Below are positions 10,630 to 26,916 of a DNA stretch of 64,000 nucleotides, piece by piece. The number at the start of each line of letters is the position of its first letter. Within the stretch, counting starts at the first letter, position 1. Under the pieces are notes generated by a model. It was not told where the DNA came from, did not search any database, and saw nothing but the letters and a program-made list of their open reading frames with translations. The DNA comes from Georgenia wutianyii (GTDB lineage: Bacteria; Actinomycetota; Actinomycetes; Actinomycetales; Actinomycetaceae). Made by a program: the position numbers and the translations under genes. The stretch lies in assembly GCF_006349365.1 (NCBI RefSeq), contig NZ_CP040899.1, positions 2,852,001 to 2,916,000 on the forward strand, written 5' to 3'.

Positions 10630-10708
10630 TCGGCCCAGGCGGGCGACCTGAGGTCTGCGTGGTGCGTCGCTCCCCGGTGGTGATCCACCTGTGGCGCCAG
10701 TCGCGACA
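10630..10708 (-). promoter_or_regulatory. ZTP (pfl) riboswitch upstream of glyA
   Basis: The minus strand shows the conserved parts of the pfl/ZTP aptamer in order: CGCGACTGGCG, a short GGTGG/CCACC hairpin, the invariant CCACCGGGGAGCG (complement of 10668-10680), a variable stem, and CCGCCTGGGC (complement of 10633-10642). ZTP/ZMP riboswitches sense the purine precursor signalling 10-formyl-THF shortage and turn on folate and purine genes, matching glyA-folD. About 55 nt separate the aptamer from the glyA start, including a GCGCG/CGCGC hairpin before the GGAGG site. Confidence 0.88.
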
Positions 10709-10751
10709 AGGGCCAACCCTATCGCGTCACCCGCCCGGGAACGGGCACGGC

Positions 10752-11240
10752 TCAGTCCGCGGGACCGTCCTCGCCGAGGATCCGGCGCAGGTAGGCGTAG
10801 GTGAGGTCACCGGTGTGCTGGTCGTACTGGTGCTCGTAACCGTGCTTGGCGTACATCGACAGGTTCTGCTTGGAGTCCTGGCCGGTGAAGACCCAGACCT
10901 CCTTGGTCTGCTCGGGCAGGTACTCCAGGACCGCCATGAGGAGCTGGGTACCCAGCCCCTGCCCCTGCAGGTCCGGGACGACGGCGAGACGCCCGAGGTT
11001 CGCGCGCTCGTCCTCGAGCTCGACGCGGATCGAGCCGACGAGCCGGGTGCCGGCCCACGCCCCGAGGGTGACGACGTCGGCCCGCGCGAGGTCGGCGCGC
11101 AGCTCCGGGAGCGTCTGGGTGAGGGCGGGGATGTTGGGGTCGCCGTAGAGCTGGGCCTCGGTGACGAAGGCCGCACGGCGCACCGTGAGCAGCTCACCGG
11201 CGGCGTCGTCGTCGACCACATCGATGCGAACGTCGTCCAT
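10752..11240 (-). CDS. GNAT family N-acetyltransferase
   Basis: A 162-residue protein of the Gcn5-related acetyltransferase fold. LVGSIRVELED (beta 4) precedes LGRLAVVPDLQGQGLGTQLL, the acetyl-CoA-binding motif A, at about residues 85-105; a C-terminal LSMYAKHGYEHQY matches the last strand and helix. The substrate is unknown. ATG 11240 has a CAGGAT box 6 nt upstream (11247-11252), compatible with a leaderless transcript. It runs the same way as purU but is separated from it by about 500 bp of repeat-rich DNA, so it is probably transcribed alone. Confidence 0.85.
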   Translation of the reverse strand: MDDVRIDVVDDDAAGELLTVRRAAFVTEAQLYGDPNIPALTQTLPELRADLARADVVTLGAWAGTRLVGSIRVELEDERANLGRLAVVPDLQGQGLGTQLLMAVLEYLPEQTKEVWVFTGQDSKQNLSMYAKHGYEHQYDQHTGDLTYAYLRRILGEDGPAD

Positions 11241-11328
11241 GTGGCCATCCTGTCATCCACGCCCCTCCCCCCGCGCCCACGTCCACCGGCGGTTCGCCCC
11301 TGTCTTCCCCGTCCTGTCCCCCGCGACA

Positions 11329-11490
11329 GCCGACTTCCCCGCGACAGCCGACTTCCGCACGAGAGCCGACTTCCCCGCGACAGCCGACTTCCCCGCGACA
11401 GCCGACTTCCGCACGACAGCCGACTTCCGCACGACAGCCGACTTCCGCACGAGAGCCGACTTCCGCGCGAGAGCCGACTTCCGTGCGCGG
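11329..11490 (+). repeat. 18-bp tandem repeat array A, nine units
   Basis: Nine consecutive units of exactly 18 bp start at 11329, 11347, 11365 and so on to 11473. Consensus: GCCGACTTCC(C/G)C(G/A)CGA(C/G)A. The 18 nt before the array look like a decayed tenth unit. It lies in the intergenic region between the GNAT gene and purU. Open frames through it (Arg-Ala-Asp-Phe repeats) are a by-product of a period divisible by three. Confidence 0.95.
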
Positions 11491-11599
11491 CGGTCGGGAT
11501 CCGGTCCGGCGCATGCCGAAGTCGCACATCTCGATCACCGTCCCGCTGATGTTTCGGACGACCGGCGACGGTTGTGTGCGACCTCGGCCGAGCCATGCT

Positions 11600-11671
11600 C
11601 GGAACTCCGCTCTCGCACGGAACTCCGCTCTCGCGACAAAGTCCGCTCTCGGGCGGAACTCCGCTCTCGGC
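11600..11671 (-). repeat. 18-bp tandem repeat array B, four units
   Basis: Four 18-bp units (11600, 11618, 11636, 11654) with consensus CGGAACTCCGCTCTCGCG. The reverse complement is a close variant of the array A unit, so B runs in the opposite orientation about 110 bp away. The third unit is the most diverged. Ten-nt cores CGGAACTCCG are themselves near-palindromic. Confidence 0.9.
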
Positions 11672-11741
11672 GAGGGGGGGTGGGGTGCGGGCGTGCGGGG
11701 GCGCTGGGTGGGTGCGGTGCGGTGCGGTGGAGTGCGGCTCG

Positions 11742-12599
11742 TCAGCGGAAGACGACGGTGCGGCCGCCGTCGCGCAGGACGCGGTGCTCGGCGTGCCAGC
11801 GCACGGCGCGCGCGAGCACGCGGCGCTCGACGTCCTCACCGAGGGCGACCATCTCCTGCTCGTCGTCGCTGTGGTCCACCCGCTCGACGTCCTGCTCGAT
11901 GATCGGCCCCTCGTCGAGGTCCGCCGTCACGTAGTGAGCCGTCGCGCCGATGAGCTTGACGCCGCGGTCGTGCGCCTGGGCGTAGGGACGTGCGCCCTTG
12001 AAGCTCGGCAGGAAGGAGTGGTGGATGTTGATGACCCGGCCCTCGAGGCGGCGGCACAGGTCGTCGGAGAGCACCTGCATGTAGCGGGCGAGGACGACGA
12101 GCTCGACGTCGTACTGCTCGACGAGCTCGAGCAGACGCGCCTCGGCGGCCGCCTTGGTCTCCCTGGTCACCGGGACGTGGTGGAAGGGGTAGCCGTAGAA
12201 CCTCGCGAGGTCCTCGAGCACCGTGTGGTTGGACACGACGCCGACGACGTCGATCGGCAGCCGCTCCCCCCGCTGGCGGTAGGCGAGGTCGCTCAGGCAG
12301 TGCCCGGCCTTGGACACGAGGATGAGCGTGCGCATGGGACGACCGACGACGTCGAGCTTCCACTCCATGTCGAAGCGGGCGGCGAGCTCGCCGAGGGCCT
12401 GCTCGAGCGCGTCGCGCGGCGCTGCGGTCTGCACCTGGACGCGCATGAAGAACAGCCCGGTCGACGGGTCACCGAACTGCTGGGACTCGGTGATGTTCCC
12501 GCCGTGCTCGGCGAGGAGCCCGGCGACGGCACTGACGATGCCGGGCCGGTCGGGGCACGAGAGGGACAGGACGAGGTGGAGGTCGCCGTCGGTGTTCAC
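11742..12599 (-). CDS. purU: Formyltetrahydrofolate deformylase
   Basis: A 285-residue enzyme hydrolysing 10-formyl-THF to formate and THF, balancing one-carbon units. An N-terminal ACT domain (LSLSCPDRPGIVSAVAGLL, about 10-85) precedes a formyltransferase-type domain: VLARYMQVLSDDLCRR, the catalytic NIHHSFLPSFKGARPY (Asn-His) and TAHYVTADLDEGPIIEQD (Asp). The GTG start is preceded by a TAGCCT box with a 7-nt gap, so the mRNA is probably leaderless. It sits downstream of pulA, separated from it by a strong terminator. Confidence 0.95.
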   Translation of the reverse strand: MNTDGDLHLVLSLSCPDRPGIVSAVAGLLAEHGGNITESQQFGDPSTGLFFMRVQVQTAAPRDALEQALGELAARFDMEWKLDVVGRPMRTLILVSKAGHCLSDLAYRQRGERLPIDVVGVVSNHTVLEDLARFYGYPFHHVPVTRETKAAAEARLLELVEQYDVELVVLARYMQVLSDDLCRRLEGRVINIHHSFLPSFKGARPYAQAHDRGVKLIGATAHYVTADLDEGPIIEQDVERVDHSDDEQEMVALGEDVERRVLARAVRWHAEHRVLRDGGRTVVFR

Positions 12600-12606
12600 C
12601 CGCCCG

Positions 12607-12612
12607 AGGCTA
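12607..12612 (-). promoter_or_regulatory. Leaderless-type -10 box of purU
   Basis: TAGCCT on the minus strand ends 7 nt before the purU GTG, placing the expected transcription start on or next to the start codon. No Shine-Dalgarno is visible. Confidence 0.6.
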
Positions 12613-12659
12613 GCCCAACCGCGGCGCCCGGTCCGACCCGTCCACCGGCGCGGACGCGC

Positions 12660-12703
12660 CGCGAGGACGGCCCCGCCGGGTGAGCGGCGGGACCGTCCTC
12701 GCG
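12660..12703 (-). terminator. Strong hairpin terminator after pulA
   Basis: A 19-nt arm at 12660-12678 (CGCGAGGACGGCCCCGCCG) pairs with 12685-12703 with one mismatch over a 6-nt loop. It begins 6 nt beyond the pulA stop and separates pulA from the purU promoter. Confidence 0.75.
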
Positions 12704-12709
12704 TGAGTG

Positions 12710-18724
<6,015 letters not shown>

Positions 18725-18842
18725 GGGACTCCTTCGTCTCCAGCAGTGGGGTGCCCGCAGCGTAGCCGCGCCTGAAACAACTGTGCAACGCTTACGGCAG
18801 ATTTCACGGCAGGTGGTCGCGCGGGAACACCCGGCCGGGCGT

Positions 18843-18968
18843 GCGGAACTCCGCTCTCGCGCGGAACTCGGCTCTCGCGCGGAACTCGGCTCTCGCGCGG
18901 AAGTCGGCTCTCGCGCGGAAGTCGGCTCTCGCGCGGAAGTCGGCTCTCGCGCGGAAGTCGGCTGTCGC
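18843..18968 (-). repeat. 18-bp tandem repeat array C, seven units
   Basis: Seven consecutive 18-bp units from 18843. The first is GCGGAACTCCGCTCTCGC as in array B, two are GCGGAACTCGGCTCTCGC, and the last four GCGGAAGTCGGCTCTCGC (final one with a G change). The reverse complement of the last type is the array A unit, so C and A are inverted copies about 7.4 kb apart flanking purU and pulA. It lies between the pulA start and the AIM24 stop. Confidence 0.95.
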
Positions 18969-18999
18969 GGGAGTGGGTGGGCGGTGGTGGGAGTGGGGG

Positions 19000-19731
19000 T
19001 CAGTCACCGAAGAGGCTGGTGAGGCCCCCGCCGCTGCTCTTCGTCCGGTTCTCCTGGTGCCCGCCGGTGACCACCGTCTCGCTCGGCTGGACGAGCACGT
19101 AGCCCTGACCGCCGAAGGCCATCTGGAAGGTCTCCCCCGTCCCGCCCCGGACGAGGGACTTCAGGCCGCCGGTGTCGATCCGCACGTCCATCCGCACGCC
19201 CGAGGTCCACAGCACCACCGCCTGGGCGTCGGCGCAGGTCGGGGCGCTCGCGACGTCGAGCGCCACGGGCTCGCCCTGCGTCGTCACGGCGACGTAGCCC
19301 GTGCCGCGCAGCGAGACGTTGTACAGGCCTCCGGTCATCGCGGCGCCGCGGGCCTGGATCCGCTGGATGTCCCACTCGATCGAGGAGGAGAACGCGAGGA
19401 TGCTGGCGCCGTTGACCGAGAGCTGGTCGTTCTCGAGGTAGAGGAGCTGGACGTCGGCGGCGCCGTCGGCGAGGAAGAGCTCCCCCTGCCCCGTGCACTC
19501 CATCATGCTCACGCCCTCGCCGGTCACCGCCGACTTCACCATGCGGCCCAGGCCGCCGGAGCCCTTGTTCTGGAAGCGCACGTCACCCTGGTAGGCGACC
19601 ATCGAGCCGGTCTTGGCCCACACCGGCCCGAAGCCCATCTGCACCTTGAGGAGCTTCTTGTTCTGGAGGGTGAACGGGTCCGGGGCGGTCGTCTCCCGGA
19701 AGTCGGTGAACAACGTCCCGTGGACGGGCAT
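19000..19731 (-). CDS. AIM24 family protein
   Basis: A 243-residue soluble beta-rich protein of the AIM24 (TRAP-like) family, of unknown molecular function. Typical features are the mid-protein FLADGAADVQLLYLEN and ILAFSSSIEWDIQRIQ, with Gly-rich turns (GGLYNVSLRGTGYVAV, FGGQGYVLVQPSE) repeated along the fold. There is no signal peptide. ATG 19731 has AGGAG about 8 nt upstream. It stands alone between the mdh terminator and repeat array C. Confidence 0.85.
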   Translation of the reverse strand: MPVHGTLFTDFRETTAPDPFTLQNKKLLKVQMGFGPVWAKTGSMVAYQGDVRFQNKGSGGLGRMVKSAVTGEGVSMMECTGQGELFLADGAADVQLLYLENDQLSVNGASILAFSSSIEWDIQRIQARGAAMTGGLYNVSLRGTGYVAVTTQGEPVALDVASAPTCADAQAVVLWTSGVRMDVRIDTGGLKSLVRGGTGETFQMAFGGQGYVLVQPSETVVTGGHQENRTKSSGGGLTSLFGD

Positions 19732-19831
19732 GGCGGTGCTCCTGTCGGCTCGTGGGCCGGCCCGCAGCGGCCGACGGGAGGAGGCTACCGCCGGCGCGCC
19801 CGCCCCGGCACCGGATCCGGGCAGATGCGAG

Positions 19832-19875
19832 GAGCCGGGCCGTCCACGCGCTGTGCGACGCGGACGGCCCGGCTC
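19832..19875 (-). terminator. Hairpin terminator after mdh
   Basis: Perfect 14-bp stem: 19832-19845 (GAGCCGGGCCGTCC) with 19862-19875, 16-nt loop, ending about 10 nt past the mdh stop. Confidence 0.7.
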
Positions 19876-19884
19876 CGGGGTGGC

Positions 19885-22108
<2,224 letters not shown>

Positions 22109-22189
22109 GTTCGTGGGTATCTCCTGACCACCCGCGCGGGGTGTGCTCGCCGTCATTGGCGCCGCGGTCTCGGCACCGCAGCCAGATTA

Positions 22190-22205
22190 CTCGACATCGA
22201 GATAA
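22190..22205 (-). promoter_or_regulatory. Near-palindromic motif upstream of icd
   Basis: CTCGACATCGAGATAA on the plus strand contains CTCGA-CA-TCGAG, a 5-bp inverted repeat, directly beside a TAATCT box (minus strand). It sits about 82-97 nt before the icd start. A very similar CTCGACATCAAGACAT lies before sucC. Likely a regulator site shared by TCA genes; the regulator is unknown to me. Confidence 0.5.
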
Positions 22206-22229
22206 ATCGGCAGTCACAGACGGGGACGA

Positions 22230-23552
22230 TCAGGGGTGCGGTCCGGCGACGCCCGGGTCGGCCCCCGCGACGCCGTGGACCTCCTCGTCGACCTCGCGCA
22301 CGGCGATGCGGTCGATCCGGCGGCCGTCGAGCGCGGCCACCTCGAGGACGAGGCCGTCCCACGTCACCGTGTCCCCCACCGCCGGCATCCGGCCCAGGCG
22401 CGTGACGACGAACCCGGCGAGGGTGTCGAAGGGTCCCTCCGGCAGCTCACGGTCGAGCACCTTGGCGACCTCGGAGCGGCCCATGAGCCCGGCGACGTCC
22501 TCGACGGCGCCGTGGACCTGGACGCCCGGCTCGGGCCTGTCGTACTCGTCGTGGATCTCCCCGACGAACTCCTCGACGACGTCCTCCAGGGTGACGATGC
22601 CGTCGGTGCCCCCGTACTCGTCGACGACGACGGCGATGTGCGCGCCGAGGGAGCGCATGTCGGTGAGCGCGGCGAGCACCCGCTTGCCCGTGGGGAAGAA
22701 CGGCACCTGGCGCACGAGGTCCCCGATGACGCGCACGCCGGGGCGCGGGCTGATGAGGTCGCGGACGTGGACGAAGCCGAGGATGTCGTCGTCGTTGCGC
22801 CCGCGGACCGGGTAGCGGGAGTGCTCGAGGGTGGCCACCCGCGCCTGCGCCTCGTCGACCGGCAGGTCGGCGTCGAGGAAGGACACCTCGGTGCGCGGGG
22901 TCATGATCTCCTCCACGCCGCGGTCGCCGACGGTGAGCAGGTCGACGACCATCTCGCGCTCGACCGCCCCGATCGCCTCGTGCTCGGCGACCATCGAGCG
23001 CAGCTCCTCGGGGCCGATCTCCTCGCGCTGGGCCGTGGGGTCGCGGCCGAGCAGCCGCATGACGAGGTCCGTCGAGACGCCGAGGAACCAGATGACCGGC
23101 CGCATGATCGTCGCGATCCAGTCCAGCGGGGTGGCCACCGCCAGGGAGAAGCGCTCGGCGCTCTGCATCGCCAGCCGCTTGGGCACGAGCTCGCCGAAGA
23201 CGAGCGAGAGGTAGGAGATGACCACCGTCGTCCCGACGAAGGCCACCGTGCTCGCCGCGCCCGAGGACATGCCCAGCGACTCGAGCGCCGGGGAGACCTG
23301 CGGGGCGATCTGCGCCGCGCCGAACGAGGCGGAGAAGAACCCGGCGAGCGTGACGCCGATCTGCACCGAGGACAGGAAGCGGTTGGAGCTCCCCGTGAGC
23401 CGGGCGACCCGCGCGCCGGCCCCGCCCTTCTCGGCGAGGGCGCGCACCTGGCTGTCGCGCAGCGAGACGAGGGCGATCTCGGAGGCGGCGAAGACCCCAC
23501 CGACGAGGATGAACAGGAGGACGAGGGCGATGTCGACGACGAGGTCGTTCAT
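22230..23552 (-). CDS. CNNM/CorC-HlyC family membrane protein with CBS domains
   Basis: A 440-residue protein with the order DUF21 transmembrane domain (about 1-185, with GGVFAASEIALVSLRDSQ and FGELVPKRLAMQ), a CBS pair (about 200-325, with IMTPRTEVSFLD, RYPVRGRNDD and VVVDEYGGTDGIVTLED) and a C-terminal CorC_HlyC domain (from about 345). Often annotated 'hemolysin family', but relatives act in magnesium or cobalt efflux. ATG 23552 follows GGAGGATG. It stands alone; a simple terminator is not visible. Confidence 0.92.
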   Translation of the reverse strand: MNDLVVDIALVLLFILVGGVFAASEIALVSLRDSQVRALAEKGGAGARVARLTGSSNRFLSSVQIGVTLAGFFSASFGAAQIAPQVSPALESLGMSSGAASTVAFVGTTVVISYLSLVFGELVPKRLAMQSAERFSLAVATPLDWIATIMRPVIWFLGVSTDLVMRLLGRDPTAQREEIGPEELRSMVAEHEAIGAVEREMVVDLLTVGDRGVEEIMTPRTEVSFLDADLPVDEAQARVATLEHSRYPVRGRNDDDILGFVHVRDLISPRPGVRVIGDLVRQVPFFPTGKRVLAALTDMRSLGAHIAVVVDEYGGTDGIVTLEDVVEEFVGEIHDEYDRPEPGVQVHGAVEDVAGLMGRSEVAKVLDRELPEGPFDTLAGFVVTRLGRMPAVGDTVTWDGLVLEVAALDGRRIDRIAVREVDEEVHGVAGADPGVAGPHP

Positions 23553-23597
23553 GGGCTCATCCTCCCCGGGGCCCCGGGCCCGCGCACCGGCGACCGG

Positions 23598-23864
23598 TCA
23601 GACGAGGTTGCCGGCCGGGGAGAGGACGGCGAGCGCGACCGCCGCGACGACGAGCACGGTGACGTCGAAGGGGGTGGAGCGCGCCCGGAAGGTCTCCGGC
23701 GGGCGACGGGCTGTCCAGCGGACGACGGCGAGGACGGCGCACAGCGCGGCGAGCACGAGCGTCGCGGTCGGCACGTCGATCAGCACCGCCGCCAGCGAGG
23801 ACGTCGCGACCCCCACGACGACGAGCCAAAGCACGGCGGTGCCGCGGCGGTGGGTCTGGTCCAT
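23598..23864 (-). CDS. Small membrane protein, probable DUF3017
   Basis: An 88-residue protein with three hydrophobic stretches (AVLWLVVVGVATSSLAAVL, ATLVLAALCAVLAVV, VTVLVVAAVALAVLSPAG) and a basic RRPPETFRARSTPFD segment between the last two. Layout and size resemble DUF3017, a small actinobacterial membrane family; the match is from memory and modest. ATG 23864 has TAACCT 7 nt upstream (23872-23877), so its mRNA is probably leaderless. It is divergent from the FAD-reductase gene with only about 40 bp between the starts. Confidence 0.6.
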   Translation of the reverse strand: MDQTHRRGTAVLWLVVVGVATSSLAAVLIDVPTATLVLAALCAVLAVVRWTARRPPETFRARSTPFDVTVLVVAAVALAVLSPAGNLV

Positions 23865-23871
23865 GCCCGCG

Positions 23872-23900
23872 AGGTTACCGTGCGCCGGCGCCGCTACGGT
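23872..23900. promoter_or_regulatory. Divergent pair of leaderless promoters
   Basis: On the minus strand, TAACCT (23872-23877) lies 7 nt before ATG 23864. On the plus strand, TACGGT (23895-23900) lies 6 nt before GTG 23907. The -10 boxes are 17 nt apart, so the -35 region of each overlaps the other promoter and the two genes may compete for polymerase. Confidence 0.6.
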
Positions 23901-23906
23901 GTGACC

Positions 23907-25166
23907 GTGCGCCCCCACCCCACCCCGCTGCCCTCGCTCGTCACGATCCTCGGCACCGGCCTCGCAGGCCTGCGCACCGCCGCAGAGCTGCGGGCGCAGG
24001 GCTTCACCGGTGAGCTCACCGTCGTCGGCGCGGAGGAGCACGAGCCCTACGACCGGCCCCCGCTGAGCAAGGAGCTGCTCTCCCGCCCCGAGCCCGTCCG
24101 GCTCGCCGACGAGGGCTACGGCGACCTCACCGAGCTCGCCGACGTCCTCCTGACCGGCACCCGGGCACTGGCCCTCGCGGCGGACGACGACGGCGCCGTC
24201 CTCACCCTCGTCGACCGGGACGGGGAGCGTGAGCTGGCCACCGACGCGGTCGTCCTCGCCACCGGCTCCGCGCCCGTGGTCCTGCCCGGCTGGCACGGCG
24301 TCCTCACCCTCCACGACCTCGACGACGCCGCCCGGCTGCGCGCTTCCCTGCGCCCGGGCGCGCACCTCGTCGTCGTCGGCGCCGGGTGGATCGGCGCGGA
24401 GCTGGCCACGGTGGCCGCCGGGCACGGGGTGCGCGTCACCGTGCTCGAGGGCGGCCCTGCGCCGCTGGGCCGCGTGCTCGGCCCGCACGTCGGGGGCCTG
24501 CTCGCGCCGTGGTACGCCGAGCACGGGATCGAGCTGCGCTGCGGCGTCACCGTGACCGCGGCCGACGCCCACGGCGTCGAGCTCGCGGACGGGACGCGGC
24601 TGGAGGCCGACGTCGTCGTCGCGGCGGTCGGGGTGCGCCCGCACACCGCGTGGCTCGCCGGGACCCTGCCGCTGACGGCGCGGGGCGCGGTGCCGGTGGG
24701 GCTCACCGGCCGCGTGGTCGACGGGCCGGCGTCGGTGCGGGCCGTGGGCGACTGCTCCGACCGGCTCTCCCCGCGCGACGGCCTCGTGCCCGGCGCGCAC
24801 TGGGACGGCGCGCTCAGCCACCCGGCCGCGCTCGTCGCCGACCTCCTCGGCCAGTGCCCCGACCCGGTGCCCGACCCGGCCCCCTACGTCTTCTCCACCC
24901 AGCTCGGCCACGAGCTCACCGTCGTCGGGCACGTCCCGCCGGGCGCGGAGGTCGTCCTGCGCGGTGAGCCGGGTGCCGGGCCGTGGACGGCGCTGTACGT
25001 CCTGCCCGGCGCCGACGGCGCGCCCCGGCTGCACGCCGCGTTCACGGTCGACCGGCCGCGCGACGTCGGCCCGCTGCGCAAGGCGCTGTCCGGGCCGGAG
25101 CACCCGGTGCTCGACGTCGCCGCGGCCACCGACCCCGACGTCCGGCTCCGCGGCGCCCTGCGCTGA
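23907..25166 (+). CDS. FAD-dependent pyridine nucleotide-disulfide oxidoreductase (ferredoxin reductase type)
   Basis: A 419-residue flavoenzyme. The FAD-binding ILGTGLAGLRTAAELR opens it, then EPYDRPPLSKELL (ferredoxin/rubredoxin reductase hallmark), an internal LATGSAP, the NAD-binding VVVGAGWIGAELATVAA (about 150-165) and RAVGDCS near 275. This is the family that feeds electrons to ferredoxins of P450s and ring dioxygenases. No ferredoxin or oxygenase gene is near, so the partner is unknown. GTG 23907 was chosen because TACGGT ends exactly 6 nt earlier; GTG 23901 in the same frame is the alternative. Confidence 0.87.
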   Translation: MRPHPTPLPSLVTILGTGLAGLRTAAELRAQGFTGELTVVGAEEHEPYDRPPLSKELLSRPEPVRLADEGYGDLTELADVLLTGTRALALAADDDGAVLTLVDRDGERELATDAVVLATGSAPVVLPGWHGVLTLHDLDDAARLRASLRPGAHLVVVGAGWIGAELATVAAGHGVRVTVLEGGPAPLGRVLGPHVGGLLAPWYAEHGIELRCGVTVTAADAHGVELADGTRLEADVVVAAVGVRPHTAWLAGTLPLTARGAVPVGLTGRVVDGPASVRAVGDCSDRLSPRDGLVPGAHWDGALSHPAALVADLLGQCPDPVPDPAPYVFSTQLGHELTVVGHVPPGAEVVLRGEPGAGPWTALYVLPGADGAPRLHAAFTVDRPRDVGPLRKALSGPEHPVLDVAAATDPDVRLRGALR

Positions 25167-25177
25167 GCGGAGCCGGA
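25141..25177 (+). terminator. Hairpin at the end of the FAD-reductase gene
   Basis: Perfect 11-bp stem: 25141-25151 (TCCGGCTCCGC) with 25167-25177, overlapping the stop codon at 25164-25166. It lies between convergent genes and may stop transcription from both sides. Confidence 0.55.
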
Positions 25178-25185
25178 CGCCCCGC

Positions 25186-26754
25186 TCAGTGGGCGAAGTG
25201 GCGCGTGCCGGTGAGGTACATCGTCACGCCGGCGGCCTGCGCTGCGGCGACGACCTCCTCGTCGCGCACCGACCCGCCTGGCTGGACGACGGCGCGCACG
25301 CCGGCGTCGAGCAGGACCTGCAGCCCGTCGGCGAACGGGAAGAACGCGTCGGACGCGGCGACCGCGCCGCGCGCCCGCTCCTGGCCCTCGCCCAGCGTGT
25401 TCGCGCGGGAGACGGCGAGGCGGCACGAGTCGACCCGGTTGACCTGCCCCATCCCCACCCCGACGCTCGCGCGGCCGGCGGCGAGGAGGATGGCGTTGGA
25501 GCGCACGGCGCGCACCGAGCGCCACGCGAACTCGAGGTCGGCGAGGGTCGCGGGGTCGGCCGGCTCACCGGCCACGAGCGTCCAGCCCGAGGGGTCGTCC
25601 CCGGGGGCGTCGACGCGGTCGGCGGTCTGGACGAGCAGCCCGCCGCTGATCGGGCGCAGCTCGACCTCCGGACGCGCCGCCTCGGGGACGACGAGCAGCC
25701 GGATGTTCTTCTTCGCGGTGAGGATCTCCAGCGCCTGCGGCTCGAAGCCGGGCGCGACGACGACCTCGGTGAAGACCTGCGCGATCTGCGCGGCCGCCTC
25801 CGCGGTCACCGTCCGGTTGGCGGCGATGACCCCGCCGAAGGCGGAGACCGGGTCGCAGGCGTGGGCGGCGGCGTGCGCGGCGGCGATCGTCGCGCCGGCG
25901 GCGATGCCGCACGGGTTGGCGTGCTTGATGATCGCGACGGCCGGGTCGGCGTGGTCGTGCGCGGCGCGCCACGCGGCGTCGGCGTCGACGTAGTTGTTGT
26001 AGCTCATCGCCTTGCCGTGCAGCTGCTGCGCACCCGCGAGCCCGGGCGCCCCGGAGCGGTAGAGCGCCGCGCCCTGGTGCGGGTTCTCGCCGTAGCGCAG
26101 GACGTCGGCGCGCTGCCACGTCGCCCCGACCCACGCCGGGAAGCCGCTGTCGTCGTCGGGCGCGACGACGCTGCCGAGCCAGGAGGCGACGGCGACGTCG
26201 TAGTCGGCGGTGTGCCGGAACGCCGCGGCGGCGAGCCGCTGCCGCTCGGCGAGGGTGAAGCCGCCCGCCGCGAGCGCCGCCAGCACCTCGGGGTAGGCGG
26301 CCGGGTCGACGACGACGGCGACGTTCGCGTGGTTCTTCGCCGCGGCGCGGACCATGGTCGGCCCGCCGATGTCGATCTGCTCGACGCACTCCTCCGGCCC
26401 CGCGCCCGAGGCGACGGTGTCGGCGAAGGGGTAGAGGTTGACGACGACGAGGTCGAAGGGCGCGACGCCGAGGTCGGCGAGCTGGTCGCGGTGGGACTCC
26501 TTGCGGCGGTCGGCGAGGATCCCGGCGTGGACCAGCGGGTGGAGGGTCTTCACCCGGCCGTCGAGGCACTCGGGGAAGCCGGTGACCTCCTCGACCGGCG
26601 TCACCGGGACACCGGCGGCGGCGATGGTGCGGGCGGTGGACCCGGTCGAGACGAGCTCGACCCCTGCCTCGTGCAGGGCGCGGGCGAGGTCCTCCAGGCC
26701 CGTCTTGTCGTAGACGGAGACGAGGGCACGGCGGACGGGAAGCGTGTCGGTCAC
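25186..26754 (-). CDS. purH: Bifunctional AICAR formyltransferase/IMP cyclohydrolase
   Basis: A 522-residue enzyme for the last two steps of IMP synthesis. The N-terminal IMP cyclohydrolase domain has [36 protein letters not shown] and [13 protein letters not shown]. The C-terminal AICAR transformylase has [26 protein letters not shown] (Lys-His catalytic pair, about residue 277) and [11 protein letters not shown]. Its substrate AICAR (ZMP) is the ligand class of the riboswitch in its leader. GTG 26754 has AGGAG 8 nt upstream, partly buried in a possible leader helix. Confidence 0.97.
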   Translation of the reverse strand: MTDTLPVRRALVSVYDKTGLEDLARALHEAGVELVSTGSTARTIAAAGVPVTPVEEVTGFPECLDGRVKTLHPLVHAGILADRRKESHRDQLADLGVAPFDLVVVNLYPFADTVASGAGPEECVEQIDIGGPTMVRAAAKNHANVAVVVDPAAYPEVLAALAAGGFTLAERQRLAAAAFRHTADYDVAVASWLGSVVAPDDDSGFPAWVGATWQRADVLRYGENPHQGAALYRSGAPGLAGAQQLHGKAMSYNNYVDADAAWRAAHDHADPAVAIIKHANPCGIAAGATIAAAHAAAHACDPVSAFGGVIAANRTVTAEAAAQIAQVFTEVVVAPGFEPQALEILTAKKNIRLLVVPEAARPEVELRPISGGLLVQTADRVDAPGDDPSGWTLVAGEPADPATLADLEFAWRSVRAVRSNAILLAAGRASVGVGMGQVNRVDSCRLAVSRANTLGEGQERARGAVAASDAFFPFADGLQVLLDAGVRAVVQPGGSVRDEEVVAAAQAAGVTMYLTGTRHFAH

Positions 26755-26761
26755 GGGGTCA

Positions 26762-26876
26762 CTCCTGGGTGCGTCGGTACGGACCCGGGCACCCAGGCGT
26801 GCGGTGCCCTTGCAGGGGACTTCCGGCCGCTCCCCGGTGGTGTCGCTCCACCTCGGTTGCGCCAGTCACGGCCGCG
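26762..26876 (-). promoter_or_regulatory. ZTP (pfl) riboswitch and expression platform before purH
   Basis: The minus strand carries CCGTGACTGGCG, a GGTGG/CCACC hairpin, the invariant CCACCGGGGAGCG (complement of 26828-26840), a variable stem and CGCCTGGGTGC ending at 26789. This matches the pfl/ZTP aptamer. The aptamer's 3' segment CCTGGGTGC (26789-26797) is perfectly complementary to GCACCCAGG (26764-26772), which includes the AGG of the purH AGGAG site. A 9-bp helix hiding the ribosome-binding site is therefore possible without ligand. Translational control is the simplest reading. Confidence 0.88.
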
Positions 26877-26916
26877 GCGAGTGTACCCCGGCCCCTCCCC
26901 CGGGCGGCGCGCCCGC

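Larger units (their letters stand above)
11241..11741. other. Repeat-rich intergenic region, no gene seen
   Basis: About 500 bp between the GNAT gene start and the purU stop. It contains array A, array B and a non-repeated middle (11491-11599), in which I see no RNA gene or convincing coding sequence. The GNAT promoter must lie at its left end. Confidence 0.7.

Noticed and set aside
11253..11538. Short frames encoding Arg-Ala-Asp-Phe or Val-Arg-Lys-Ser-Ala repeats, as a possible repeat peptide gene
   Set aside because: They arise because the 18-bp repeat is a multiple of three; frames are open on both strands and in several phases, with no ribosome-binding site or conserved flank.
23901..23906. 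GTG 23901 as start of the FAD reductase
   Set aside because: It lies between the TACGGT box and the expected transcription start, so it would not be on the mRNA; GTG 23907 fits the leaderless pattern.
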